This document shows positions 13,973 through 26,354 of a DNA stretch of 64,000 bases, piece by piece. Made by a program: the position numbers and the translations under genes. Position 1 is the first letter of the stretch, and each line of letters begins with the position of its first letter. The stretch comes from Sthenelais limicola (lineage: Eukaryota; Annelida; Polychaeta; Phyllodocida; Sigalionidae): positions 53,564,966-53,628,965 of the forward strand of contig OW804094.1 of NCBI GenBank assembly GCA_942159475.1, read 5' to 3'. The notes beneath the pieces are model-generated. The model made no database searches and was not told the DNA's origin. It worked only from the letters and a program-made list of their open reading frames with translations.

Positions 13973-15050
13973 ACTCGATATACCCATTGACCACTACATA
14001 TACCATTGATTCATCACATTTCAGGTTTACTTAAATCCCCTGTTCTCCTCATGGTGATGAGAGAATGGGGAAAATAAGTGGTGTTCTCCACTTTGGGATA
14101 GTGATACTTCAGGTTGTTGTCATTCTGTCAAAAATGATCCAATAATCTTATGAATGGTATCACTAGAAAGGGAATTGTTTTTGCTGTCTAACTCTTTAGA
14201 TAACTTGACATGCTTGCTTATGGATTATCATACCTGTAATGTGGGGGGAATGCAATTTACTGGGACTCCAGTTCCACAACTCTTACTAGCAGAACTGACA
14301 GCTAGAGCTAGCTAGCCTAGAGAGAGATAGATGCAATGGTGAGTATGATGGACTGAAAATGATCATCATTCACTCATGAATTGGCATTGTTCTTTCTGTT
14401 TTATTTTTAGGAAAACCCATGAACAGTCGAGTATTAATGATGCTAGGGGCAGTGAAAAAGGATATCGCCTGATTGGGAGTTTAATTTTACTGATAGGAAG
14501 CAGACAGTAAGAAATTGGGCCGTATTCATACCTTGTGAAAGTGTACGGCTCAAACATACTGACAGAAGCGCCACCTTTTGATCTTCGGCGAATAACATAT
14601 TACACAATTCTAAGAGCAAGGTGTATAGTCCATCTGAATAGACTGGACAATAATTAATAGTATATTTTCATGAAATACTTAACAAAATACTCACAAGTCT
14701 CAGGCATTGAAGTGAACCTGACACTGCCCAGCTGTTGATTTATTGATAGAGCCATAAAAATGACAGGGGGTAGTTTATGGCAAGATAATTTTAGAACTGC
14801 GATTTTTCTTTTGATGTTGATGTGTGGAAGAAGGAATGCCATTAATTGCTATTAACCTCTCACCTCCTAATGAAAATAATGGCTGGTTTATGACTTGTGG
14901 CAATGTCACAACTATAAATTACACCTTTATCTATTATCACTGATTACGTAACATTGTGCATCATTACCCAATGTCATTAATTATTCATCTTCCTTATTAT
15001 GTACAAGTACGCCACATGGGCGAAAAATTGCTCGAAGAAGGGAAGTGGCG

Positions 15051-15064
15051 CCCCCTGACAGTAG
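15051..15064 (-). promoter_or_regulatory. CTCF-like motif (weak)
   Basis: On the minus strand the site reads CTGTCAGGGGGCGC. It keeps the AGGGGGCGC core of the bilaterian CTCF consensus (CCASYAGRKGGCRS) but misses the consensus at three upstream positions. Weak on its own; listed because better matches occur at 26.36 and 34.04 kb. Confidence 0.25.
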
Positions 15065-15203
15065 ACGGAAGAACTAACGGACGAGGGGTAGGTGTGAAGG
15101 TTTAACTAAGTGGTAAACGGCGTCATGATTACCTTTAATATGATCAACATTTCGCTAAAATTTGGTTCAACATGCACCTCAAACATAACAGTAAACAAAA
15201 TCT

Positions 15204-15595
15204 GAGCAAGACCCTAGACAATGTAGATGAAAAAAAAAAATGTTTTCCCGTCCTAATGGGATTTTAATGACATTTGCGGTTTGGAGCATTTCAATGACAT
15301 TTTGCGGTTGAGAGCAAGACCCTACCTAGACAATGTAGATGACAAAAAAATTTGTTTTCATCCTAATGGGATTTTAATGACATTTGTGGTTTGGAGCATT
15401 TGAATGGCATTTTGCGGTTCTGAGCAAGACCCTAGACAATGTAGATGAAAAAAAAAAATTAAAAATTTTTTTTCCTCCTAATGGGATTTAAATGACATTT
15501 GCGGTTTGGAGCATTTGAATGGCATTTTGCAGTTCTGAGCAAGACCCTAGACAATGTAGATGAAAAAAAAAATTAAAAAAAAAATTTGGCAGAAT
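15204..15595. repeat. Tandem array of ~110-bp units (four copies)
   Basis: Units beginning GAGCAAGACCCTA start at 15,204, 15,312, 15,422 and 15,537. Each runs through an ACAATGTAGATGA segment, an A- or T-rich tract, CCTAATGGGATTTTAATGAC and ATTTTGCGGTT. The spacing varies from 108 to 115 bases because the A/T tract changes length. The same unit recurs, degraded, at 22,130-22,400 and in one piece at 53,280-53,345, so it is a dispersed minisatellite or satellite family rather than a local duplication. No ORF is conserved across units. Confidence 0.85.
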
Positions 15596-16052
15596 TTACT
15601 TAATATGTACAGCTGCCAATTGTACATTTTCAGAAAATCTGACCCATATAGAGGATGACCAGGATTAAAGTTTGAAACTTAAGTTAAAAGAAGTAATTTG
15701 GCTTCTAAGCATGCTAGAATGATGGGACAAAGACCAAACGTATTCTTATGTTAAGGAGAATATATTTACACATGAATTGCAATAATATGTCACACAATTA
15801 GAAAAATTGATGCCAGCACTCTAGCTCTGTTATGATGCCTGTCAACTGTCTGTCTGGCTGTTATCACTTAATTAGGTGAGGGCGGTCAAGCAGGCCGCCC
15901 AGGTGAGGGGAAAAGGCAGGGATTATCAGGATTATCAACATTCCATCTTAGATTGAGATATATAGTAGATGAAAGGAAAGTGCGCATTTTGGAAACAAGA
16001 TTTTGAATTTTGAAAATGAAAAAATTAATTTAAATTTCCGAAAATTAGACCA

Positions 16053-16066
16053 AAAGGTGGCGCTTT
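16053..16066 (+). promoter_or_regulatory. CTCF-like motif, paired with an inverted copy at 14.57 kb
   Basis: CCAAAAGGTGGCGC matches the CTCF consensus at most positions. An 18-of-20-base reverse-complement match to this site and its flank lies at 14,567-14,586. The pair may be two CTCF-type sites in divergent orientation, or the ends of a 1.5-kb repeat that encloses the tandem array. Confidence 0.25.
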
Positions 16067-16239
16067 GGTTATATTTACTGCATGGACAAATCATGCGGCT
16101 ATAAATAGGGGGGTCTCTTATCTACAGGAATGTCAATTAGTAACCCGATCTGCCAACGATTTTTGTCAGTATACTACACTAATTCTAATAAAGCTCGCAG
16201 AACTTTGTTCTTCGAGCTTAATAATTACTCATAAACATA

Positions 16240-16632
16240 TGTGATACCTCACCTACTCAAAGTGGGGAGCCAGGGGTCAACCCATGGTCAGTCAGGTGTG
16301 ACCTCCCCCACTAACCTCCCCCTTCAGGTCACGTGCAATGACCCAATTAACATCAGGTGATTGGCTGCCTTAATGAGGCACCAATAAGGTGATTGGCCAA
16401 TGCCTACTATTGGCTCTTCATGTAAGGATATGTAAATGCATACCACATGATTTATGTTGATTGGTTATATGATAATTAATGCGCATGCGCAATGGATCTC
16501 ATGGTCACATGACCAGTTGTATAAATAGAATGAAATAAAGGATGTTCATCAGTCTAGAAACGGGACTACTCTGTTACGTCATTATTATTATTAATCATTC
16601 CTATAGGCTATCCTCTAGCCTGGCTTCATACA
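16240..16632 (+). mobile_element. Solo LTR-like element with 7-bp target duplication
   Basis: The element starts TGTGATACC and ends TTCATACA (TG...CA), and is flanked on both sides by the perfect direct repeat AAACATA (16,233-16,239 and 16,633-16,639). Inside it has the layout of an RNA polymerase II promoter: several CCAAT boxes in both orientations (16,350-16,470), a palindromic NRF-1 site (TGCGCATGCGCA, 16,480-16,491), TATAAATA at 16,520-16,527 and AATAAA at 16,534-16,539. There is no internal coding region or second LTR, so the best reading is a solo LTR left by recombination. Seven bases is longer than the usual 4-6-bp LTR duplication, which leaves some doubt about the class. Confidence 0.6.
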
Positions 16633-16639
16633 AAACATA

Positions 16640-19600
16640 CCTTGAGAACTCTACCCTGACCGATAGTATATTGATCATATAAGCAAGTTGTGCTCGGTGT
16701 GACTCATTTGCAGGACTGCTTGTCCTGTCTTATCATTAACAAGCCTGCCCCTCCAAATTCTTTACTAACCACTAACCAATCAGGGGGCCTCAGGGTGGTG
16801 CAGTTAATTACCAAAAACAACTGCCCTTTCCCTCCCCCTCCCTTTATACTTCCTGTGTGTGTCAGACCCGTTGATTGTGGCCCTTGATTAACTGATTGTG
16901 GTGTGTGCTCTTGAGAGAGAAAAACAGGTATGAGAGACAGAGAAGAGGGGGAGGGAAAAGTGGGAGGGGAAGTGTGGGGAGAGAGGGATACCGTCCGGAG
17001 GACGGGTACTTTGCTAGTATGGGCATAAAACTTGATGTATAATCATGTGTAAATGTATGATGTGTAAATCTGAAAAAAGTAGCTGACTTGGTGAATGCTC
17101 AGAGACAGTGTGAGCACCAGGCCTATCGGTAGGGATATCGGTAGGTCCTTCAAGGTGCTAATGAGTTGAGCCTTTCCTACTTTGAATTCTTCCACTTCTG
17201 ACGTAAGAGGGAGTTGAAGCTTGGCTGTCCTGCTGTAGAGGTCTACTGAAGTAAAGCTGGGGGTACTCCTAACCACTTCCAGGGGGTCATTCCAGCTTCT
17301 CTACAGTTGACACACTTAACTAGCCTCCCCCCTACCCCCTGCTAAAGACTGAACCCACCTCAACCCTTCACCCAGACACCATGTAAACAAACCATCACAT
17401 AGCCATGTGTTACAGGATACTTCTGTTTATACTGGGGACCTCAAAACCTCACCCGCCTCTAAGTCGGCTTCCAAACATACCAACCAAGAACAGAATATCT
17501 GCTAGCCTCCTAATTACTGAACAAACGAAATTGCTTGGTACAGTCGTAAATTTAGCATCTAATGATAGCAAATTGCCACTATTTTCAAAGTCTTTTTCCA
17601 AAATGTTGCTGGGAAATGCCAGACGCCTAAGCAGGTGGATAATAAGGGAAAAACATGTCGGAAGCGAAGGTTCTTTGAAGAGTGGTTTCTTCCTTAAATT
17701 ATTGGCTATATAAAAGGATTGTCAGATGTTTAATCGTATTTAGACAAAAGACCACAAGTGAAAAACGTCCATTTCGACCACCGAGTGTGCATAGAATCAT
17801 TCAAGTGTATCAATAGGGCCTGCAAGTGTGTGACGTGGAAGGGCGAGATTGGCTGAGAAAGGGGCGGGGTGGGTCCTGTCAAAATGCCGGGACTATAGGG
17901 TCACTATGGGAGATAAAGAACATAATCTAATAGATCATTTAGTGTGGTCACTGTATTATCCGTTTTTTGATTATTGATAACTAACACATTTCTAATGCAT
18001 TCTAGGCATTTACATATATTACCTTATCTTTATATTTGGGAGAAAAACTGCTGTCATTTCCAATGTGACGCTATGACATAGGGGTCACCGACGCGTTAGC
18101 CCCCAAGTGGGGTGCCGTCAGTGGGGGTTTCCCAACCTAGTTAGAATGAGGTCACAAGACTTGCAGTCCCTATGACGAGTTTGTTTTTTGTTTTCATATC
18201 ACAAGTCTACTCCTCTTAACCTCGTAAACAACAGCATTTGTTAGTGGCTAGCACCTTATAGCTTCACACTCTCTCTGTCAATCAAAACTCACCAAAACTA
18301 AGCGCCTTCGGTAGTGGGCATATCAGCACATGTGTGATACGTCTAAACGTATCATATAGGCAGATATCATTCATTTCTACCGTATATGATAACACCCACA
18401 CTTGTGATGACCTTAATAAAGTGGTTTCTTTATTGATAAGGAATGCCATTATTTGACAGCATGTATGACCCTAAACGAATTTTATCTACATGTAGAAGGC
18501 TTGAAGTCATGAATAGTTAGGCTTCACAAGTGTAACATGAGCACTGCAGGGGATTGTCCTAATCTGGCTATTTATGTTTAAATTCTGCAGGTTTAGGTAG
18601 AGGCCATCTGGGAATTGACAATGGGAAATACACGTGTTTCAGGCGAATGTCCATCACGAACTAAAGCTGGATTATTGGCTCTGTGACGAGCATATCCAGT
18701 CCTAATCACTGGATCGATGCAGGTCCTTACTGCAACGTAGTAGTCCAAGATATCAGCCAAGAGCTGACAAAGAATGCATTTTAAATCAGCCAAATTTTGA
18801 TAAACATATTAATATCACTATAGAACACGAGAATGATCGATGCTGGTTCTTATGTGTAGCCTAATATATCACTATATTCTTACGTACTAGCCTAAGATAT
18901 CACCCCAGAGCTGACAAAAAAACTTTTTTTAAATCAACCAAGTTTTGACAAACTTATTAATACCACTAAATATAGAGCAACACACTGTTGCTTTGTGGGT
19001 GTATGTTAAATGTTGTTCACAAAGCTTGTATTCGACGAATAACGAACATGTCAAATGTTTGCCTGATTTTATTCATTTTATCATTCCATAAACTGATGTG
19101 TTATATCAATTTAGAATAAATTACCATCAGTTTTTCAAACAACAATGGGCTTCCAGTTGGCAATTTACGCTAATAAGGACAGTCTGTTATAACTCATTTT
19201 TCCCTCCTCGAAAATTGAATTGCCTTTGAAAGATACATCCTCTCAAATAATAGAGCACCAAATAATAAGCCCCCACACAAACATGCCTGCCTCTTTGACA
19301 GTCAAGAAGCATCCCCCCGCCACGCCGACCATCGGTTTAACAAGCTAACGCAAATGAGCATCACACGCAGGCGTTAGCACGAACAATGAAGACATCAGTG
19401 CCTCCGCCTGGCCCCCCACCCCTTTCAGCATGAGCCGGATTTGCCTCACAACCCAGGGGGAAACAATAAAACAACCCAACGGTCATGGTCGGTGCACTCA
19501 CGCGCTAATCAGCACGATGAGCTATTCATTAGCGAGAAGCTCACAGCTCCCTGTCATCACATCAATGAGCAGTTTGGCTGGGGGCTATTAGTCAGGGATT

Positions 19601-20350
19601 AGGGCGTTACATGAATTATGAATGGCGATTAAATCACAGCTCAATCAGATCCGTAGTGGCAAGGCCCTGATCCCGGCGCCGTGGGAGCCCCCCAGCAGTG
19701 ATTCTAAAAGGTGCTAGAGACAATAGTTTATGTGGATAAGTGCTACAGCAGTGTTTTTCGGATATCACAAAGGATCACAGTGCAAATAACTGCGACTTCC
19801 CGTCTCAATGGCCAATGAAAAATTAAGATATATATGCTGAAAAACCTCTTTGAATGTTCTTATATGGAATTGTTTTGCTCGCATTTGCTTTGGTGGATGA
19901 TTCACAAAATAGGGCATGGATGCCATACTAGAATACTAGGAAAATTCCCAGCACATAGTTCCTTACTACATATACTACTAGCCCATTAGAAGGTTTAGAA
20001 GTTATCATGGTTACGCGAGCGAGACTGCGACATGAATGTCCTATCAAAGGAATGATTCAAAAACAACGATAATTAATCATCAACAAATACGCTTGTCTCA
20101 CCTGGAAGTGATACGTCGTCACATGATGTAATGTGCGTAGAACTACGTCCACAACCTGGTTAATAGATATTTTAACTTTTCGTCTGTACTTGGTATGTAC
20201 TGGAAGACCTAGATTAAAATACAGCTCTGCTGGAAGGGCATCTCCTTTTTGCCAATTTATGGAACAATATATATCATTATTATTAATATCAGGATGGTAT
20301 AAGAAAGACACAATACCCAATAAGACACTGAGAGATAAAGTTTTTTTGTT
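16640..20350. other. Intergenic DNA with one conserved-looking block
   Basis: No gene is recognisable. GC-richer spots occur at 17,820-17,890 (GGGGCGGGG and ATTGGC, promoter-like) and 18,080-18,135. A short perfect hairpin lies at 18,335-18,354 (TGATACGT, loop CTAA, ACGTATCA). The block at 19,280-19,700 is described separately. The open frame at 17,405-17,713 has no domain. Confidence 0.5.
19280..19700. promoter_or_regulatory. Candidate cis-regulatory (conserved-noncoding-like) block
   Basis: About 420 bases have even base composition, no simple repeats and a high density of short homeodomain-type cores: ATTAGCG, GCTAATCAG, GGGATTAGG (Otx/Pitx-type TAATCC on the other strand), GCGATTAAATCAC and several TGTCA/TGACA half-sites near ATCAATGAG. 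It resembles conserved developmental enhancers of bilaterians and has no coding frame. This is inferred from composition only, since a second genome is needed to show conservation. Confidence 0.3.
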
Positions 20351-20367
20351 GTTGTTTATTTATTCAC

Positions 20368-20412
20368 GACCATACATGTTTCGGAGATGGGTTGTCTCCT
20401 TCTTCAGTGGTC
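20368..20412 (-). ncRNA. Hammerhead-ribozyme-like fold (Penelope/retrozyme type)
   Basis: On the minus strand: stem I 5' strand GACCA (20,412-20,408); CTGAAGA, matching the CUGANGA core (20,407-20,401); a one-base insertion A; stem II GGAGA, loop CAACCCA, TCTCC; GAAA (20,82-20,79 of this kilobase, i.e. 20,382-20,379); the palindromic mini stem III ACATGT; then A as the H17 cleavage nucleotide of a GUA triplet; and stem I 3' strand TGGTC (20,372-20,368). A tiny loopless stem III is characteristic of hammerheads in Penelope-like elements and retrozymes, which act as dimers. An AATAAATAAACAACAACAAA tail follows. The extra A before stem II may reduce activity. No Penelope reverse transcriptase is recognisable nearby. 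Confidence 0.5.
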
Positions 20413-22129
20413 AATTATTATTAATAACAATTCTAATCTCTACCTTTACATTCTATGATATTACCAAGTTAACTCAAAACAATTCTGAACGATGTACATA
20501 CATTCTCTGAGTTCAAATAAACAATAGAATGGTAACAGTAAACGATCAATGTGCAAGGGCCAAGGGCTATAATTATATTTCATGCTACATTTAGATTTCA
20601 CCAGCGGCTACGATAGGTGTATGTAAATATAAAATACTACTAGTTCCATCATCCCTATATTCACTAAATCCCTCCACATTTGAAGATAGTAAGGAAAGTG
20701 GTAGAGCATCGACAAAATATGAAGGTCCATCCTGAAAATTAACACAACAAAGGGAGTGCATGAGTGGAGTGCACTGTACCCTTTGAAAAGAGGCAGATTT
20801 GGGATTGGTCTTTTTAGGTGCTTTTAATATGCGATGGCCAAGAGTTAGAGCACAATAAGGCCATTGACTAAAGCCGGTGCTTCTAAACAAGCGATTTAAA
20901 GGGCATCGATATAATCCCTAGTATTATGACTAAGCACCAGAGGTCGAGGAAAGGTCATCACCACCTGTGTTCTCTACCTGTACGTTCACACACAGAGTAC
21001 ACCTTTCCTTTTCATCGACATCTTCACATCAAAAGCTGCGCAAGGCAGCCACGACCACACGTTTCTCAATCGGAGTCAACATTAACCATTTAAGCTATGC
21101 AATCTGGCCCGTTAAGTGTCCCCCTATTACAAAACAGAGCTAATATTTTGCAAGTCTCCTTGAATAGAAGAAAAGAGGACGGTGGTGCTGGCGGATGCTC
21201 CAGAGCAAATTTGGGTTTTCCGATACCAAGCAAAGGACCTATGTATGTTCATTATACATTCAGTGCGGAACAGTCGTGGGAGTCTGGTTAGGAAAAGACC
21301 CTACCTTTTTGTGACCTCATCATACGGTACAATGTTTATGATGGATTATCAAGAAAGATGTCACGATGGAGGGCGGGGCGGGGAGGTGAGGGGGGGGGGG
21401 GGGCATTTCTATAGCCCAACATCAACTGTTCTTCACAGGAAGCAAAACCGGAAATTCTCTTAGTTCAACATTGATCGACTCAGTCGCGGGGTGACGCTCC
21501 GATTCGCCAGCAGTACTGCTACCGAACGTTGTCAAGGTCGCAGGATGAGAGGATCCATTGCCAACCTGATGATATTGCATCTCCCAGAGAATAGTTGGAG
21601 ATCAAACAATTAATATCTGTCTCCGATCACCGATATCCAAGTCCCTACCAAGGTTACCTCCTCTTCCGGGTCAGGATTTCAAATACCATCGCATGCAAAG
21701 ATTATAAATCAAGGCCAGTTTATTGACCTGAGATACTTTCTCATATGCCAATGAGCATTGGGAGACTGAGAACCAATTGCTTCATACTGATTATCATAAT
21801 GTTCACAATGGTCATTACAATTTTAGGGTCAATAACAAGTGGTGTCGGTGGTTCAAATTCAAAGGATTTATCAATCAACAGTAAACAAATAATATCATTC
21901 TCCCTTTTTATTTATCCAACTCGATCTAACAGCAAATAAACATTTCAAAGGACAGTGCAGTTAAAGAGCAAGCCGGAATGGCTTAAAATATTCAAGGGGA
22001 AAAGTGAGTGGACCAATGGCGACGAACTGACAATGTTTATAAAATATTAAATAAAAATCTCTTTATATATCAAAATCTCTTTACTAAGGGTGGACAACCT
22101 TGGTTTTAACAGCAGTGTTAGAAGTATTA

Positions 22130-22400
22130 AAGTGCGGTTTTGAGCATTTTAATGACATTTTGCATTTTAGAGCAAGACCCTAGGCTAGAATGATGGGGGG
22201 GGGGGCAATGAAAAAGTCCGTCCTAAAGGCTTCTAATGGCATTTTGCTTTGGATCATTTAAATGACATTTTGCTGTAGAATGATGGAAAAAAAGATTTGG
22301 GGAAAAAATCCGTCCTAATGGGATTCATATGACATTTGCGGTTTGGAGCAATACCCTAGAGTAGAATGATCCGTCCTAATGGGATTCTAATGACAGCTAT
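22130..22400. repeat. Second locus of the ~110-bp dispersed repeat
   Basis: Three degraded units share with the 15.2-kb array the segments AGAGCAAGACCCTA, GTCCGTCCTAATGGGATT, AATGACATTT and GCGGTTTGGAGCA. A G run (about 22,196-22,205) has expanded inside one unit. Divergence between units here is clearly higher than in the 15.2-kb array, so this looks like the older locus. Confidence 0.75.
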
Positions 22401-22986
22401 ACCAAGTATATCATAGAATATAATTTTGAATAGTTTGTGTTAAGAAAAATCGCTTTCGTCGTAGTTAGGTTGGCTTTAAAAGGATGCCAGATGCTATGAT
22501 ATATGCCAGTTTAGTTTCATATGTGCTTAAAACACGTATTGTATACATGTGGCAATGCCTGGGCAACAGAGAAAGCCAGAGAACTATCCAGAGAAAGCTG
22601 GAGAATGGTCGCCCAGTAATTTAGCTTCTTCAATAATAATCTGGGTTGTGCTATAAAATCTCATGTAAACATTATTAGAGTAGACAGTCTACCTTGTACC
22701 AACATTGTGCCAGAATCTTATCTGCAATGGAAGCAAGAACATGTCTTTACTTCTTCATTTATTTCTCCCTAAACGATAGCTGAAACGAATATTAGAATAA
22801 CTACTTATTCTAAAATATAGGAAATAATAATATTCATAATCAATTGTCTTCACAAAGCACTAGTATCCCCTTATTTGTGTAACTTTAATACAGGGCCCTT
22901 AACTCAGAACTTCAGCAATATAATCGGCCGGTGGGGGCCGCAGTGGCATAGGCCACAAAGCACTGTGACCACACCAATCAAGAAAA

Positions 22987-23443
22987 CCGCTTTACCTCAT
23001 CTTAAACCGCTTTACCTCATCAAGGGGGACATTGTGTGTTTCTGTATTTATATACCTCTGACATATATGAAAATAATCACCAGAGATCATAATCAATATT
23101 AGATCATAAGGATTTCATCATTATCGTCATCAAGACAGTGCTTTTTGGAAAAAACAAATTTCCAAATCTAATAGTGATGAGGTAAAGCCAATGTGATGAT
23201 GAGTGTAAAGCGACTGAATGATTTCTGTACAACACAAACATGTTACGGGCATCTTCCTTGAAAATAATAAAACATTTCTACAATGTTTACTTCCAGATAG
23301 GTCTAAGTTAAAGTTATTACAGTATACCTTGGTGCTGTATGCATCCACTAACATATGAATAAGCAACCCACATGAATGAAAAACGTGTTAAACCTAGCAA
23401 ACGTTTAAGAACTGAAACCTCCGAATCCCACTTTACCTCATCA
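22987..23443. repeat. Clustered 12-base motif CTTTACCTCATC
   Basis: The motif occurs in tandem at about 22,988 and 23,005 (preceded by AAACCG or AAAACCG), again near 23,432, and inverted near 23,176 (GATGAGGTAAAG). Four occurrences in about 450 bases is unlikely by chance in this sequence. It may be a transcription-factor site cluster or debris of a small repeat. I cannot decide. Confidence 0.45.
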
Positions 23444-26009
23444 TGTATAAGTAGGTGTAGGCACAGTGACAAAGGGGCAGAGGGCAGTGACCACCATACA
23501 ACACCAGTCAGGAGCCATACATCGCACGGTACCGAATGTAAACTCTCCCACGTGGAAACATGCAGTGGCTCTCAAGTATGCAAGAAGTTGGTCCAGAACT
23601 CAGTTCGGATGCGGTCCTATTCAGTTCTATTCCATGTTCTTCAGTCCAGCATCCTACCCTCGTAATAAAAACACTTATTACATGGGAAAGCTCAATGTAT
23701 TTATATTACATCTGGTTATTCAACAGCTTTAATTAGATTCAAATCTACCGTCTGAATGCTATGGATCGACATTGAGATCTTGACCATTGACAAGCTCTTA
23801 GACCCATTCATCCGGAGCCGACGCGACCCAGTCACATAGAAAATTGAATTAAAATGGTGAATGGGCGGTCGGGAGAGGGGGAAGCATTTGAAAAGAATGA
23901 AAAATGTTTTATAGGCTGACAACTATGAGGACTGTGTCACTCCGTACTGGTACCAGGTAGATGAAGGTAGATTTTGACGGGAGGCCCTTGACCATCCTCC
24001 GACAGCCCCCTTGACCCGCACACGCCCCTTTTATACCCCGCACTATAGAAGCACCCAAGGAACACCCCTCTACAGGCGCCCACCCCCGCTGGGAGACTAC
24101 ATCACAGTGACAGACCAATCTATGCGGCACAATACATCTTAAATACACAAAACCATTCCCCAAAAAGTGGTATTTACCTAGCAGCCTTTCATGTCACATT
24201 GTGAGTTAATAGTGCAGACAAATCTAAAAGTCTATACACACCTCGGTGAATATAGGCAGAGGGGGGAGAACAATAGGACCATCATTGCTATCTGTGTTAA
24301 ATAGACACTGCTCATTTCCCAGGTAACACTGTGTGATTATTTAAGGCCTAGAAGGTTGACATCCTTAATTGGAAATGAAGCGATTCCTTTAAAATGTGAG
24401 ATAGGGAAATAGAATTGAAATTAATAAATATCGGGCGGGACATTTCGCCGAAACCGAATGTGGCTGAATGATTGGTTTTGAATCCTTACTAACAGGATAG
24501 TTGTGTAAAGGTGTTTACGAATACAGATCAACTCATGTTTAAAATTGTATCATGGAAGTACATCACAAACAGGTCTTTTATCACTGTGATTTATAAAAGA
24601 GAACTTGGGCATGGTGTACGAATTGAAATTGGGAAGTAGAATGGATACACCTATTCATACCTATGGCTCGCCCTCCATACAGAAACTTTTCGAACGTCAT
24701 CTCCTTCCTTTTCTTACATACCTCTGATATTATTTATGTTTCTAAGTGTCCATCGCTTATATATAACCGTAACTACAATCTATTCAAGTCAAAAACTAAG
24801 GCAATAAACTCAGGAAGTCACTGACATGGCTTGAATAATTGTTTGGGGGAGAAGGTACATAAATTAAGCCCTGCTGACAAAAGATTGAGAATTGTTGATC
24901 GCTCAGGCTTTAGAAGGCAACTCAGGCATAGCTTGATTACAGTGTAGACCTTCAGAGGCCATTGCCCATACTTCTATTTATACATGTTTAATTCCCACCA
25001 TATTACGCTTTCAAGGAGTGTATGTTAAGATCGTGATATTTCTTTATAGGAAAGCTGGTGATAGATTTATATAAAGATAGATAATAATAAAGATATAAAG
25101 ATAGACAATAGACACCACTAAAATCATTTTGGTTTAATTTAATGAAATTCAGATATAGAGCATGCTTTACCATGGAACAGCCATGCATTAATCTTATCCC
25201 ACTGGATACAACAATATTACTCGAAGGTCTTTCTTCCCTCTTCTATAACAAATCAAAGGAAAAACGCCGACTAGGTGTTTCTGTATATCGTCGGTAATAG
25301 AGTAAGTTTCCTGAATACAAAAGAAAATATATAAAAAGGCTTTAATTATTTATCATTTGGTCAGCCAGTTGAAAGGTAGCTTTATTGTAAATGTATATGA
25401 TTGAATGATCAAGCCCTCCGTTCAAATGGCTTCATTTAGCATGAACAACTGAACTTTATGGACCTACTCGTAATATCAAATATGGCTTTACGAAATTCAC
25501 TCCGAAGGATATATACTTCAGGTAATTGCAGAATTAATGTAACCATATATGAATCATTATGATAATAATATTATGTGGCCCACTTTTCACAGCCTATCTC
25601 TTTGAGGCCCTATTAGTAAACAGATTACAGGGTGACTGGTATCATGGTAGGGTTAAAACGGTGCGGAAGTTTCTTCATGTAGAATAATCAAAATAATGAC
25701 CAACAGGGGATTCGATGCTGTTTTGGTATTAGATTCACTGCTTTGGCTAAATTTTCGGGGGAATGGGGGTGGGGAGGGTGCTTCCTTGCAGGGCTTTTAT
25801 TATTTATTCCAAAAATATTTTCGTGGTTTCAATACTGCACAAAAAGGCTTTGTCTTCATCTGTTCACAAGCAGAAGTTGCTCAAATCGCAGGAACTCCAA
25901 TACCTTACGCTCAAATGACAACCACAGCATTCAAAGAGGAATTAGCTTGTTTTCAAATGGGCATTTTCATTTGGCATTTGCCCGGCTGAGACCTGGGATG
26001 TGTTGACAG

Positions 26010-26340
26010 TAGTGTTCTGTGCCTGTGACAGTGTGTGTAACTGAGCTCTTCAGACTGCTGAAGTTCTATACCACTGGTGTTGTTATGCGCTCTGGTGTGG
26101 GTGTCAGGCGAGGGTATTGAACTGCACAAATCAGAAGTGGGCTGCCTCTGTGCGCCTCCCGCTGCCTGTCATTGCTAATGGAGTCTCACTTCATGCCAGG
26201 TAAAGGCCCTTTTGTCAGTCTCATTGTCCTGCCTTGGCTAAGTGCTCACTAATTAGACGAGAGCTTTTGTATGGCTCTCTGTTGAGCTAACAGAACAATG
26301 GTTTGGAACTCCAAGCTCTGTCATAACAGGCTGCGAAGTG
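26010..26340. promoter_or_regulatory. Candidate cis-regulatory (conserved-noncoding-like) block
   Basis: Balanced composition, no simple repeats and no coding frame. Contains TAATTAG and CTAATTAGACGAGAG homeodomain-type sites, GCTGCCTGTCATTGCTAATG (TALE plus homeodomain cores side by side), GCCTTGG and AACAATGG (Sox-type). A CTCF-like site sits just past its right edge. Composition-based inference only. Confidence 0.3.
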
Positions 26341-26354
26341 ACAGCAGCACTACA

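Larger units (their letters stand above)
20420..26000. other. Intergenic DNA, no gene recognised
   Basis: Overlapping frames at 20,591-20,890, 21,097-21,463 and 23,372-23,732 show no domain and no paired splice sites. The stretch contains a G run at 21,390-21,403, the dispersed repeat at 22.13-22.40 kb and a clustered 12-base motif at 22.98-23.45 kb. A CpG-containing spot at 21,480-21,545 has no other promoter features. Confidence 0.5.

Noticed and set aside
20133..20510. 125-codon plus-strand frame
   Set aside because: It runs antisense through the hammerhead-like sequence and its T-rich tail, which explains the hydrophobic translation.
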